Positions 24,747-39,621 of a DNA stretch of 64,000 nucleotides are shown here, piece after piece (position 1 is the stretch's first letter; each line of letters begins with the position of its first letter). The stretch lies in the NCBI GenBank assembly GCA_951230915.1, contig OX579637.1, forward strand, positions 2,418,001-2,482,000, in the 5' to 3' direction. A model generated the notes under the pieces. The model searched no databases and was not told the DNA's origin. It saw only the letters and a list, made by a program, of their open reading frames with translations. Position numbers and translations under genes: made by a program. This DNA is from Antitrichia curtipendula. Taxonomy: Eukaryota; Streptophyta; Bryopsida; Hypnales; Leucodontaceae.

Positions 24747-27588
24747 GACCATTCTTTTGCGGGTCCAATACAAATTAAAGAAAATGGGTGGTGATTTGCA
24801 TGGGGCCATGGATTTGATAGTAATGGAAAGAATATTTCCAACTTGCACATTCTTTTGAATTTGTATCGTGCACTTATTTAGTGACTCATGCATTTGTCAT
24901 TCTCTAATATACACGGCTGGACCATTCTTTTGCGGGTCCAATACAAATTAAAGAAAATGGGTGGTGATTTGCATGGGGCCATGGATTTGATAGAAATAGA
25001 TAAAATATTTCCAACTTGCATATTATTTTCAATTTGTATCGTGCACTTATTTAGTGACTCATGCATTTGTCATTCTCTAAAATACAGGGCTGGACCATTC
25101 TTTTGCGGGTCCAATACAAATTAAAGAAAATGGGTGGTGATTTGCATGGGGCCATGGATTTGATAGAAATAGATAAAATATTTCCAACTTGCATATTATT
25201 TTCAATTTGTATTGTGCACTTATTTAGTGACTCATGCATTTGTCATTCTCTAATATACAGGGCTGGACCATTCTTTTGCGGGTCCAATACAAATTAAAGA
25301 AAATGGGTGGTGATTTGCATGGGGCCATGGATTTGATAGTAATGGAAAGAATATTTCCAACTTGCATATTATTTTCAATTTGTATCGTGCACTTATTTAG
25401 TGACTCATGCATTTGTCATTCTTTGAGATACACGGCTGGACCATTCTTTTGCGGGTCCAATACAAATTAAAGAAAATGGGTGGTGATTTGCATGGGGCCA
25501 TGGATTTGATAGTAATGGAAAGAATATTTCCAACTTGCACATTCTTTTGAATTTGTATCGTGCACTTATTTAGTGACTCATGCATTTGTCATTCTCTAAT
25601 ATACAGGGCTGGACCATTCTTTTGCGGGTCCAATACAAATTAAAGAAAATGGGTGGTGATTTGCATGGGGCCATGGATTTGATAGTAATGGAAAGAATAT
25701 TTCCAACTTGCATATTAGTTTCAATTTGTATCGTGCACTTATTTAGTGACTCATGCATTTGTCATTCTCTAAAATACAGGGCTCGACCATTCTTTTGCGG
25801 GTCCAATACAAATTAAGGAAAATGGGTGGTGATTTGCATAAGGCCATGGATTTGATAGTAATGGAAAGAATATTTCCAACTTGCACGTTCTTTTTAATTT
25901 GTATCGTGCACTTATTTAGTGACTCATGCATTTGTCATTCTCTAAAATACAGGGCTGGACCATTCTTTTGCGGGTCCAATACAAATTAAAGAATATGGGT
26001 GGTGATTTGCATGGGGCCATGGATTTGATAGTAATGGAAAGAATATTTCCAACTTGCATATTATTTTTAATTTGTATCGTGCACCTATTTAGTGACTCAT
26101 GCATTTGTCATTCTCTAAAATACAGGGCTGGACCATTCTTTTGCGGGTCCAATACAAATTAAAGAAAATGGGTGGTGATTTGCATGGGGCCATGGATTTG
26201 ATAGTAATGGAAAGAATATTTCCAACTTGCACATTCTTTTGAATTTGTATCGTGCACTTATTTAGTGACTCATGCATTTGTCATTCTCTAATATACACGG
26301 CTGGACCATTCTTTTGCGGGTCCAATACAAATTAAAGAAAATGGGTGGTGATTTGCATGGGGCCATGGATTTGATAGAAATAGATAAAATATTTCCAACT
26401 TGCATATTATTTTCAATTTGTATCGTGCACTTATTTAGTGACTCATGCATTTGTCATTCTCTAAAATACAGGGCTGGACCATTCTTTTGCGGGTCCAATA
26501 CAAATTAAAGAAAATGGGTGGTGATTTGCATGGGGCCATGGATTTGATAGAAATAGATAAAATATTTCCAACTTGCATATTATTTTCAATTTGTATTGTG
26601 CACTTATTTAGTGACTCATGCATTTGTCATTCTCTAATATACAGGGCTGGACCATTCTTTTGCGGGTCCAATACAAATTAAAGAAAATGGGTGGTGATTT
26701 GCATGGGGCCATGGATTTGATAGTAATGGAAAGAATATTTCCAACTTGCATATTATTTTCAATTTGTATCGTGCACTTATTTAGTGACTCATGCATTTGT
26801 CATTCTTTGAGATACACGGCTGGACCATTCTTTTGCGGGTCCAATACAAATTAAAGAAAATGGGTGGTGATTTGCATGGGGCCATGGATTTGATAGTAAT
26901 GGAAAGAATATTTCCAACTTGCACATTCTTTTGAATTTGTATCGTGCACTTATTTAGTGACTCATGCATTTGTCATTCTCTAATATACAGGGCTGGACCA
27001 TTCTTTTGCGGGTCCAATACAAATTAAAGAAAATGGGTGGTGATTTGCATGGGGCCATGGATTTGACAGTAATGGAAAGAATATTTCCAACTTGCATATT
27101 AGTTTCAATTTGTATCGTGCACTTATTTAGTGACTCATGCATTTGTCATTCTCTAAAATACAGGGCTCGACCATTCTTTTGCGGGTCCAATACAAATTAA
27201 GGAAAATGGGTGGTGATTTGCATAAGGCCATGGATTTGATAGTAATGGAAAGAATATTTCCAACTTGCACGTTCTTTTTAATTTGTATCGTGCACTTATT
27301 TAGTGACTCATGCATTTGTCATTCTCTAAAATACAGGGCTGGACCATTCTTTTGCGGGTCCAATACAAATTAAAGAATATGGGTGGTGATTTGCATGGGG
27401 CCATGGATTTGATAGTAATGGAAAGAATATTTCCAACTTGCATATTATTTTTAATTTGTATCGTGCACCTATTTAGTGACTCATGCATTTGTCATTCTCT
27501 AAAATACAGGGCTGGACCATTCTTTTGCGGGTCCAATACAAATTAAAGAAAATGGGTGGTGATTTGCATGGGGCCATGGATTTGATAG
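24747..27588. repeat. 8-monomer tandem duplication, unit 1,384 bp
   Basis: Bases 24,747-26,204 match 26,131-27,588 at 1,384 bp offset. One difference was seen inside the match: GATAGTAATGG in the first copy against GACAGTAATGG near 27,066. The succession includes two GAAATAGATAAAATA monomers, TTTGAGATACACGG joints, a GTATTGTGCAC variant and a GGGCTCGACC joint, so the equivalence is well tagged. The ends are marked by AAGACC against TGGACC (24,746/26,130) and by GTAATGG against GAAATAG (26,205/27,589). Confidence 0.93.
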
Positions 27589-28318
27589 AAATAGATAAAA
27601 TATTTCCAACTTGCATATTATTTTCAATTTGTATCGTGCACTTATTTAGTGACTCATGCATTTGTCATTCTCTGAGATACACGGCTGGACCATTCTTTTG
27701 CGGGTCCAATACAAATTAAAGAAAATGGGTGGTGATTTGCATGGGGCCATGGATTTGATAGTAATGGAAAGAATATTTCCAACTTGCACATTCTTTTGAA
27801 TTTGTATCGTGCACTTATTTAGTGACTCATGCATTTGTCATTCTCTAATATACAGGGCTGGACCATTCTATTGCGGGTCCAATACAAATTAAAGAAAATG
27901 GGTGGTGATTTGCATGGGGCCATGGATTTGATAGTAATGGAAAGAATATTTCCAACTTGCACATTCTTTTGAATTTGTATCGTGCACTTATTTAGTGACT
28001 CATGCATTTGTCATTCTCTAATATACAGGGCTGGACCATTCTTTTGCGGGTCCAATACAAATTAAAGAAAATGGGTGGTGATTTGCATGGGGCCATGGAT
28101 TTGATAGTAATGGAAAGAATATTTCCAACTTGCATATTATTTTTAATTTGTATCGTGCACTTATTTAGTGACTCATGCATTTGTCATTCTCTAAAATACA
28201 GGGCTGGACCATTCTTTTGCGGGTCCAATACAAATTAAAGAAAATGGGTGGTGATTTGCATGGGGCCATGGATTTGATAGAAATAGATAAAATATTTCCA
28301 ACTTGCATATTGTTTTCA

Positions 28319-31248
28319 ATTTGTATCGTGCACTTATTTAGTGACTCATGCATTTGTCATTCTTTGAGATACACGGCTGGACCATTCTTTTGCGGGTCCA
28401 ATACAAATTAAAGAAAATGGGTGGTGATTTGCATGGGGCCATGGATTTGATAGAAATAGATAAAATATTTCCAACTTGCATATTATTTTCAATTTGTATC
28501 GTGCACTTATTTAGTGACTCATGCATTTGTCATTCTCTGAGATACACGGCTGGACCATTCTATTGCGGGTCCAATACAAATTAGAGAAAATGGGTGGTGA
28601 TTTGCATGGGGCCATGGATTTGATAGTAATGGAAAGAATATTTCCAACTTGCACATTCTTTTGAATTTGTATCGTGCACTTATTTAGTGACTCATGCATT
28701 TGTCATTCTCTAAAATACAGGGCTGGACCATTCTTTTGCGGGTCCAATACAAATTAAAGAAAATGGGTGGTGATTTGCATGGGTCCATGGATTTGATAGA
28801 AATAGATAAAATATTTCCAACTTGCATATTGTTTTCAATTTGTATCGTGCACTTATTTAGTGACTCATGCATTTGTCATTCTTTGAGATACACGGCTGGA
28901 CAATTCTTTTGCGGGTCCAATACAAATTAAAGAAAATGGGTGGTGATTTGCATGGGGCCATGGATTTGATAGTAATGAAAAGAATATTTCCAACTTGCAC
29001 ATTCTTTTTAATTTGTATCGTACACTTATTTAGTGACTCATGCATTTGTCATTCTCTAATATACAGGGCTGGACCATTCTTTTGCGGGTCCAATACAAAT
29101 TAAAGAAAATGGGTGGTGATTTGCATGGGGCCATGGATTTGATAGTAATGGAAAGAATATTTCCAACTTGCATATTATTTTTAATTTGTATCGTTCACTT
29201 ATTTAGTGACTCATGCATTTGTCATTCTCTAAAATACAGGGCTGGACCATTCTTTTGCGGGTCCAATACAAATTAAAGAAAATGGGTGGTGATTTGCACG
29301 GGGCCATGGATTTGATAGTAATGGAAAGAATATTTCCAACTTGCACATTCTTTTTAATTTGTATCGTACACTTATTTAGTGACTCATGCATTTGTCATTC
29401 TCTAAAATACAGGGCTGGACCATTCTTTTGCGGGTCCAATACAAATTAAGGAAAATGGGTGGTGATTTGCATAAGGCCATGGATTTGATAGTAATGGAAA
29501 GAATATTTCCAACTTGCACGTTCTTTTTAATTTAAATCGTACACTTATTTAGTGACTCATGCATTTGTCATTCTCTAAAATACAGGGCTCGACCATTCTT
29601 TTGCGGGTCCAATACAAATTAAAGAAAATGGGTGGTGATTTGCATGGGGCCATGGATTTGATAGTAATGGAAAGAATATTTCCAACTTGCACATTCTTTT
29701 GAATTTGTATCGTGCACTTATTTAGTGACTCATGCATTTGTCATTCTCTAAAATACAGGGCTGGACCATTCTTTTGCGGGTCCAATACAAATTAAAGAAA
29801 ATGGGTGGTGATTTGCATGGGGCCATGGATTTGATAGTAATGGAAAGAATATTTCCAACTTGCATATTATTTTTAATTTGTATCGTGCACTTATTTAGTG
29901 ACTCATGCATTTGTCATTCTTTGAGATACACGGCTGGACCATTCTTTTGCGGGTCCAATACAAATTAAAGAAAATGGGTGGTGATTTGCATGGGGCCATG
30001 GATTTGATAGAAATAGATAAAATATTTCCAACTTGCATATTATTTTCAATTTGTATCGTGCACTTATTTAGTGACTCATGCATTTGTCATTCTCTGAGAT
30101 ACACGGCTGGACCATTCTTTTGCGGGTCCAATACAAATTAGAGAAAATGGGTGGTGATTTGCATGGGGCCATGGATTTGATAGTAATGGAAAGAATATTT
30201 CCAACTTGCACATTCTTTTGAATTTGTATCGTGCACTTATTTAGTGACTCATGCATTTGTCATTCTCTAAAATACAGGGCTGGACCATTCTTTTGCGGGT
30301 CCAATACAAATTAAAGAAAATGGGTGGTGATTTGCATGGGTCCATGGATTTGATAGAAATAGATAAAATATTTCCAACTTGCATATTGTTTTCAATTTGT
30401 ATCGTGCACTTATTTAGTGACTCATGCATTTGTCATTCTTTGAGATACACGGCTGGACAATTCTTTTGCGGGTCCAATACAAATTAAAGAAAATGGGTGG
30501 TGATTTGCATGGGGCCATGGATTTGATAGTAATGAAAAGAATATTTCCAACTTGCACATTCTTTTTAATTTGTATCGTACACTTATTTAGTGACTCATGC
30601 ATTTGTCATTCTCTAAAATACAGGGCTGGACCTTTCTTTTGCGGGTCCAATACAAATTAAAGAAAATGGGTGGTGATTTGCATGGGGCCATGGATTTGAT
30701 AGTAATGGAAAGAATATTTCCAACTTGCATATTATTTTTAATTTGTATCGTTCACTTATTTAGTGACTCATGCATTTGTCATTCTCTAAAATACAGGGCT
30801 GGACCATTCTTTTGCGGGTCCAATACAAATTAAAGAAAATGGGTGGTGATTTGCACGGGGCCATGGATTTGATAGTAATGGAAAGAATATTTCCAACTTG
30901 CACATTCTTTTTAATTTGTATCGTACACTTATTTAGTGACTCATGCATTTGTCATTCTCTAAAATACAGGGCTGGACCATTCTTTTGCGGGTCCAATACA
31001 AATTAAGGAAAATGGGTGGTGATTTGCATAAGGCCATGGATTTGATAGTAATGGAAAGAATATTTCCAACTTGCACGTTCTTTTTAATTTAAATCGTACA
31101 CTTATTTAGTGACTCATGCATTTGTCATTCTCTAAAATACAGGGCTCGACCATTCTTTTGCGGGTCCAATACAAATTAAAGAAAATGGGTGGTGATTTGC
31201 ATGGGGCCATGGATTTGATAGTAATGGAAAGAATATTTCCAACTTGCA
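28319..31248. repeat. 9-monomer tandem duplication, unit 1,557 bp
   Basis: Bases 28,319-29,691 match 29,876-31,248 at 1,557 bp offset. Shared private variants include GGGTCCATGGATTTG, GGCTGGACAATTC, GTAATGAAAAG, TCGTTCAC, GATTTGCACGGGG and AATTTAAATCGTACAC. A few differences are visible, such as CATTCTATTGCGG against CATTCTTTTGCGG near 28,560, AATATACAGG against AAAATACAGG near 29,060 and CCTTTCTTTTG near 30,632. The right end is set by GCACATTC against GCAGATTA (29,692/31,249). Confidence 0.9.
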
Positions 31249-34200
31249 GATTATTCTTAATTTGTATCGTGCACCTATTTAGTGACTCATGCATTTGTCA
31301 TTCTTTAAAATACAGGGCTGGACCATGCTTTTGCGGGTCCAATACAAATTAAGGAAAATGGGTGGTGATTTGCATAAGGCCATGGATTTGATAGTAATGG
31401 AAAGAATATTTCCAACTTGCACATTCTTTTTAATTTGTATCGTGCACCTATTTAGTGACTCATGCATTTGTCATTCTCTAAAATACAGGGCTGGACCATT
31501 CTCTTGCGGGTCCAATACGAATTAAGGAAAATGGGTGGTGATTTGCATAAGGCCATGGATTTGATAGTAATGGAAAGAATATTTCCAACTTGCACGTTCT
31601 TTTTAATTTGTATCGTGCACTTATTTAGTGACTCATGCATTTGTCATTCTCAAAGATACACGGCAAGACCATTCTTTTGCGGGTCCAATACAAATTAAAG
31701 AAAATGGGTGGTGATTTGCATGGGGCCATGGATTTGATAGTAATGGAAAGAATATTTCCAACTTGCACATTCTTTTGAATTTGTATCGTGCACTTATTTA
31801 GTGACTCATGCTTTTGTCATTCTCTAATATACAGGGCTGGACCATTCTTTTGCGGGTCCAATACAAATTAAAGAAAATGGGTGGTGATTTGCATGGGGCC
31901 ATGGATTTGATAGTAATGGAAAAAATATTTCCAACTTGCATATTATTTTCGATTTGTATCGTGCACTTATTTAGTGACTCATGCATTTGTCATTCTCTAA
32001 AATACAGGGCTGGACCATTCTTTTGCGGGTCCAATACAAATTAAGGAAAATGGGTGGTGATTTGCATAAGGCCATGGATTTGATAGTAATGGAAAGAATA
32101 TTTCCAACTTGCACGTTCTTTTTAATTTGTATCGTGCACTTATTTAGTGACTCATGCATTTGTCATTCTCAAAGATACACGGCAAGACCATTCTTTTGCG
32201 GGTCCAATACAAATTAAAGAAAATGGGTGGTGATTTGCATGGGGCCATGGATTTGATAGTAATGGAAAGAATATTTCCAACTTGCACATTCTTTTTAATT
32301 TGTATCGTTCACTTATTTAGTGACTCATGCATTTGTCATTCTCTAAAATACAGGGCTCGACCATTCTTTTGCGGTTCCAATACAAATTAAAGAAAATGGG
32401 TGGTGATTTGCATGGGGCCATGGATTTGATAGTAATGGAAAGAATATTTCCAACTTGCACATTCTTTTTAATTTGTATCGTACACTTATTTAGTGACTCA
32501 TGCATTTGTCATTCTCTAATATACACGGCTGGACCATTCTTTTGCGGGTCCAATACAAATTAAAGAAAATGGGTGGTGATTTGCATGGGGCCATGGATTT
32601 GATAGTAATGGAAAGAATATTTCCAACTTGCACATTCTTTTTAATTTGTATCGTGCACCTATTTAGTGACTCATGCATTTGTCATTCTCTAAATTACAGG
32701 GCTGGACCATTCTTTTGCGGGTCCAATACAAATTAAAGAAAATGGGTGGTGATTTGCATGGGGCCATGGATTTGATAGAAATAGAAAAAATATTTCCAAC
32801 TTGCACATTCTTTTTAATTTGTATCGTACACTTATTTAGTGACTCATGCATTTGTCATTCTCTAAAATACAGGGCTGGACCATTCTTTTGCGGGTCCAAT
32901 ACAAATTAAAGAAAATGGGTGGTGATTTGCATGGGGCCATGGATTTGATAGTAATGGAAAGAATATTTCCAACTTGCAGATTATTTTTAATTTGTATCGT
33001 GCACTTATTTAGTGACTCATGCATTTGTCATTCTCTAAAATACAGGGCTGGACCATTCTTTTGCGCGTCCAATACAAATTAAGGAAAATGGGTGGTGATT
33101 TGCATAAGGCCATGGATTTGATAGTAATGGAAAGAATATTTCCAACTTGCACGTTCTTTTTAATTTGTATCGTGCACTTATTTAATGACTCATGCATTTG
33201 TCATTCTCAAAGATACACGGCAAGACCATTCTTTTGCGGGTCCAATACAAATTAAAGAAAATGGGTGGTGATTTGCATGGGGCCATGGATTTGATAGTAA
33301 TGGAAAGAATATTTCCAACTTGCACATTCTTTTGAATTTGTATCGTGCACTTATTTAGTGACTCATGCATTTGTCATTCTCTAATATACAGGGCTGGACC
33401 ATTCTATTGCGGTTCCAATACAAATTAAAGAAAATGGGTGGTGATTTGCATGGGGCCATGGATTTGATAGAAATAGATAAAATATTTCCAACTTGCACAT
33501 TCTTTTTAATTTGTATCGTACACTTATTTAGTGACTCATGCATTTGTCATTCTCTAAAATACAGGGCTCGACCATTCTATTGCGGGTCCAATACAAATTA
33601 AAGAAAATGGGTGGTGATTTGCATAAGGCCATGGATTTGATAGTAATGGAAAGAATATTTCCAACTTGCACGTTCTTTTGAATTTGTATCGTGCACTTAT
33701 TTAGTGACTCATGCATTTGTCATTCTCTAATATACAGGGCTGGACCATTCTTTTGCGGGTCCAATACAAATTAAAGAAAATGGGTGGTGATTTGCATGGG
33801 GCCATGGATTTGATAGAAATAGATAAAATATTTCCAACTTGCATATTATTTTCAATTTGTATCGTGCACTTATTTAGTGACTCATGCATTTGTCATTCTC
33901 TAAAATACACGGCTGGACCATTCTTTTGCGGGTCCAATACAAATTAAAGAAAATGGGTGGTGATTTGCATGGGGCCATGGATTTGATAGAAATAGATAAA
34001 ATATTTCCAACTTGCATATTATTTTCAATTTGTATCGTGCACTTATTTAGTGACTCATGCATTTGTCATTCTCTAAAATACAGGGCTGGACCATTCTTTT
34101 GCGGGTCCAATACAAATTAAAGAAAATGGGTGGTGATTTGCATGGGGCCATGGATTTGATAGAAATAGATAAAATATTTCCAACTTGCATATTATTTTTA

Positions 34201-37140
34201 ATTTGTATCGTGCACTTATTTAGTGACTCATGCATTTGTCATTCTCTAAAATACAGGGTTGGACCATTCTTTTGCGGGTCCAATACAAATTAAAGAAAAT
34301 GGGTGGTGATTTGCATAAGGCCATGGATTTGATAGTAATGGAAAGAATATTTCCAACTTGCACATTCTTTTTAATTTGTATCGTGCACCTATTTAGTGAC
34401 TCATGCATTTGTCATTCTCTAAATTACAGGGCTGGACCATTCTTTTGCGGGTCCAATACAAATTAAAGAAAATGGGTGGTGATTTGCATGGGGCCATGGA
34501 TTTGATAGTAATGGAAAGAATATTTCCAACTTGCACATTCTTTTTAATTTGTATCGTACACTTATTTAGTGACTCATGCATTTGTCATTCTCTAAAATAC
34601 AGGGCTGGACCATTCTTTTGCGGGTCCAATACAAATTAAAGAAAATGGGTGGTGATTTGCATGGGGCCATGGATTTGATAGTAATGGAAAGAATATTTCC
34701 AATTTGCATATTATTTTTAATTTGTATCGTGCACCTATTTAGTGACTCATGCATTTGTCATTCTCCAAAATACAGGGCTGGACCATTCTTTTGCGGGTCC
34801 AATACAAATTAAAGAAAATGGGTGGTGATTTGCACGGGGCCATGGATTTGATAGTAATGGAAAGAATATTTCCAACTTGCACATTCTTTTTAATTTGTAT
34901 CGTACACTTATTTAGTGACTCATGCATTTGTCATTCTCTAAAATACAGGGCTGGACCATTCTTTTGCGGATCCAATACAAATTAAAGAAAATGGGTGGTG
35001 ATTTGCATGGGGCCATGGATTTGATAGTAATGGAAAGAATATTTCCAACTTGCAGATTATTTTTAATTTGTATCGTTCACTTATTTAGTGACTCATGCAT
35101 TTGTCATTCTCTAAAATACAGGGCTGGACCATTCTTTTGCGGGTCCAATACAAATTAAGGAAAATGGGTGGTGATTTGCATAAGGCCATGGATTTGATAG
35201 TAATGGAAAGAATATTTCCAACTTGCACGTTCTTTTTAATTTGTATCGTGCACTTATTTAGTGACTCATGCATTTGTCATTCTCAAAGATACACGGCAAG
35301 ACCATTCTTTTGCGGGTCCAATACAAATTAAAGAAAATGGGTGGTGATTTGCATGGGGCCATGGATTTGATAGTAATGGAAAGAATATTTCCAACTTGCA
35401 CATTCTTTTGAATTTGTATCGTGCACTTATTTAGTGACTCATGCATTTGTCATTCTCTAATATACAGGGCTGGACCATTCTTTTGCGGTTCCAATACAAA
35501 TTAAAGAAAATGGGTGGTGATTTGCATGGGGCCATGGATTTGATAGTAATGGAAAAAATATTTCCAACTTGCACATTCTTTTTAATTTGTATCGTACACT
35601 TATTTAGTGACTCATGCATTTGTCATTCTCTAAAATATACGGCAAGACCATTCTTTTGCGGGTCCAATACAAATTAAAGAAAATGGGTGGTGATTTGCAT
35701 GGGGCCATGGATTTGATAGTAATGGAAAGAATATTTCCAACTTGCACATTCTTTTTAATTTGTATCGTGCACCTATTTAGTGACTCATGCATTTGTCATT
35801 CTCTAAATTACAGGGCTGGACCATTCTTTTGCGGGTCCAATACAAATTAAAGAAAATGGGTGGTGATTTGCATGGGGCCATGGATTTGATAGTAATGGAA
35901 AGAATATTTCCAACTTGCACATTCTTTTTAATTTGTATCGTACACTTATTTAGTGACTCATGCATTTGTCATTCTCTAAAATACACGGCAAGACCATTCT
36001 TTTGCGGGTCCAATACAAATTAAAGAAAATGGGTGGTGATTTGCATGGGGCCATGGATTTGATAGTAATGGAAAAAATATTTCCAACTTGCACATTCTTT
36101 TTAATTTGTATCGTGCACCTATTTAGTGACTCATGCATTTGTCATTCTCTAAATTACAGGGCTGGACCATTCTTTTGCGGGTCCAATACAAATTAAAGAA
36201 AATGGGTGGTGATTTGCATGGGGCCATGGATTTGATAGAAATAGATAAAATATTTCCAACTTGCATATTATTTTCAATTTGTATCGTGCACTCATTTAGT
36301 GACTCATGCATTTGTCATTCTCTAAAATACACGGCTGGACCATTCTTTTGCGGGTCCAATACGAATTAAGGAAAATGGGTGGTGATTTGCATAAGGCCAT
36401 GGATTTGATAGTAATGGAAAGAATATTTCCAACTTGCACGTTCTTTTTAATTTGTATCGTGCACTTATTTAGTGACTCATGCATTTGTCATTCTCTAATA
36501 TACAGGGCTCGACCATTCTTTTGCGGGTCCAATACAAATTAAAGAAAATGGGTGGTGATTTGCATGGGGCCATGGATTTGATAGAAATAGATAAAATATT
36601 TCCAACTTGCATATTATTTTCAATTTGTATCGTGCACTTATTTAGTGACTCATGCATTTGTCATTCTGTAAAATACAGGGCTCGACCATTCTTTTGCGGG
36701 TCCAATACAAATTAAAGAAAATGGGTGGTGATTTGCATGGGGCCATGGATTTGATAGTAATGGAAAGAATATTTCCAATTTGCATATTATTTTAAATTTG
36801 TATCGTGCACCTATTTAGTGACTCATGCATTTGTCATTCTCCAAAATACAGGGCTGGACCATTCTTTTGCGGGTCCAATACAAATTAAAGAAAATGGGTG
36901 GTGATTTGCACGGGGCCATGGATTTGATAGTAATGGAAAGAATATTTCCAACTTGCATATTATTTTCAATTTGTATCGTGCACTTATTTAGTGACTCATG
37001 CATTTGTCATTCTCTAATATACACGGCTGGACCATTCTTTTCCGGGTCCAATACAAATTAAAGAAAATGGGTGGTGATTTGCATGGGGCCATGGATTTGA
37101 TAGTAATGGAAAGAATATTTCCAACTTGCATATTATTTTT

Positions 37141-39621
37141 AATTTGTATCGTGCACTTATTTAGTGACTCATGCATTTGTCATTCTCTAAAATACAGGGT
37201 TGGACCATTCTTTTGCGGGTCCAATACAAATTAAAGAAAATGGGTGGTGATTTGCATAAGGCCATGGATTTGATAGTAATGGAAAGAATATTTCCAACTT
37301 GCACATTCTTTTTAATTTGTATCGTGCACCTATTTAGTGACTCATGCATTTGTGATTCTCTAAATTACAGGGCTGGACCATTCTTTTGCGGGTCCAATAC
37401 AAATTAAAGAAATTGGGTGGTGATTTGCAAGGGGCCATGGATTTGATAGTAATGGAAAGAATATTTCCAACTTGCACATTCTTTTTAATTTGTATCGTAC
37501 ACTTATTTAGTGACTCATGCATTTGTCATTCTCTAAAATACAGGGCTGGACCATTCTTTTGCGGGTCCAATACAAATTAAAGAAAATGGGTGGTGATTTG
37601 CATGGGGCCATGGATTTGATAGTAATGGAAAGAATATTTCCAATTTGCATATTATTTTTAATTTGTATCGTGCACCTATTTAGTGACTCATGCATTTGTC
37701 ATTCTCTAAAATACACGGGTGGACCATTCTTTTGCGGGTCCAATACAAATTAAAGAAAATGGGTGGTGATTTGCATGGGGCCATGGATTTGATAGTAATG
37801 GAAAAAATATTTCCAACTTGCATATTATTTTCAATTTGTAGCGTGCACTTATTTAGTGACTCATGCATTTGTCATTCTCTGAGATACATGGCTGGACCCT
37901 TCTTTTGCGGGTCCAATACAAATTAAAGAAAATGGGTGGTGATTTGCATGGGGCCATGGATTTGATAGAAATAGATAAAATATTTCCAACTTGCATATTA
38001 TTTTAAATTTGTATCGTGCACTTATTTAGTGACTCATGCATTTGTCATTCTCTGAGATACACGGCTGGACCATTCTTTTGCGGTTCCAATACAAATTAAA
38101 GAAAATGGGTGGTGATTTGCATGGGGCCATGGATTTGATAGTAATGGAAAAAATATTTCCAACTTGCACATTCTTTTGAATTTGTATCGTGCACTTATTT
38201 AGTGACTCATGCATTTGTCATTCTCTAAAATACAGGGCTGGACCATTCTTTTGCGGGTCCAATACAAATTAAAGAAAATGGGTGGTGATTTGCATGGGGC
38301 CATGGATTTGATAGAAATAGATAAAATATTTCCAACTTGCATATTATTTTCAATTTGTATCGTGCACTTATTTAGTGACTCATGCATTTGTCATTCTCTA
38401 ATATACAGGGCTGGACCATTCTTTTGCGGGTCCAATACAAATTAAAGAAAATGGGTGGTGATTTGCATGGGGCCATGGATTTGATAGAAATAGATAAAAT
38501 ATTTCCAACTTGCATATTATTTTCAATTTGTATCGTGCACTTATTTAGTGACTCATGCATTTGTCATTCTCTAAAATACAGGGTTGGACCATTCTTTTGC
38601 GGGTCCAATACAAATTAAAGAAAATGGGTGGTGATTTGCATAAGGCCATGGATTTGATAGTAATGGAAAGAATATTTCCAACTTGCACATTCTTTTTAAT
38701 TTGTATCGTGCACCTATTTAGTGACTCATGCATTTGTGATTCTCTAAATTACAGGGCTGGACCATTCTTTTGCGGGTCCAATACAAATTAAAGAAAATGG
38801 GTGGTGATTTGCATGGGGCCATGGATTTGATAGTAATGGAAAGAATATTTCCAACTTGCACATTCTTTTTAATTTGTATCGTACACTTATTTAGTGACTC
38901 ATGCATTTGTCATTCTCTAAAATACAGGGCTGGACCATTCTTTTGCGGGTCCAATACAAATTAAAGAAAATGGGTGGTGATTTGCATGGGGCCATGGATT
39001 TGATAGTAATGGAAAGAATATTTCCAATTTGCATATTATTTTTAATTTGTATCGTGCACCTATTTAGTGACTCATGCATTTGTCATTCTCCAAAATACAG
39101 GGCTGGACCATTCTTTTGCGGGTCCAATACAAATTAAAGAAAATGGGTGGTGATTTGCATGGGGCCATGGATTTGATAGTAATGGAAAAAATATTTCCAA
39201 CTTGCATATTATTTTCAATTTGTAGCGTGCACTTATTTAGTGACTCATGCATTTGTCATTCTCTGAGATACATGGCTGGACCATTCTTTTGCGGGTCCAA
39301 TACAAATTAAAGAAAATGGGTGGTGATTTGCATGGGGCCATGGATTTGATAGAAATAGATAAAATATTTCCAACTTGCATATTATTTTAAATTTGTATCG
39401 TGCACTTATTTAGTGACTCATGCATTTGTCATTCTCAAAGATACACGGCTGGACCATTCTTTTGCGGTTCCAATACAAATTAAAGAAAATGGGTGGTGAT
39501 TTGCATGGGGCCATGGATTTGATAGTAATGGAAAAAATATTTCCAACTTGCACATTCTTTTGAATTTGTATTGTGCACTTATTTAGTGACTCATGCATTT
39601 GTCATTCTCTAAAATACAGGG
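37141..39621. repeat. 8-monomer tandem duplication, unit 1,384 bp (second example)
   Basis: Bases 37,141-38,237 match 38,525-39,621. Shared tags include TTTGTGATTCTC, TCCAATTTGCATATT, GTAGCGTGCAC and TGAGATACATGG. Several differences distinguish the copies: AAATTGGGTGG with GCAAGGGGCC near 37,415-37,430, ACACGGGTGGACC against ACAGGGCTGGACC near 37,715, and GACCCTTC near 37,898. It is therefore older, or more edited by conversion, than the 24.7-kb example. Confidence 0.87.
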
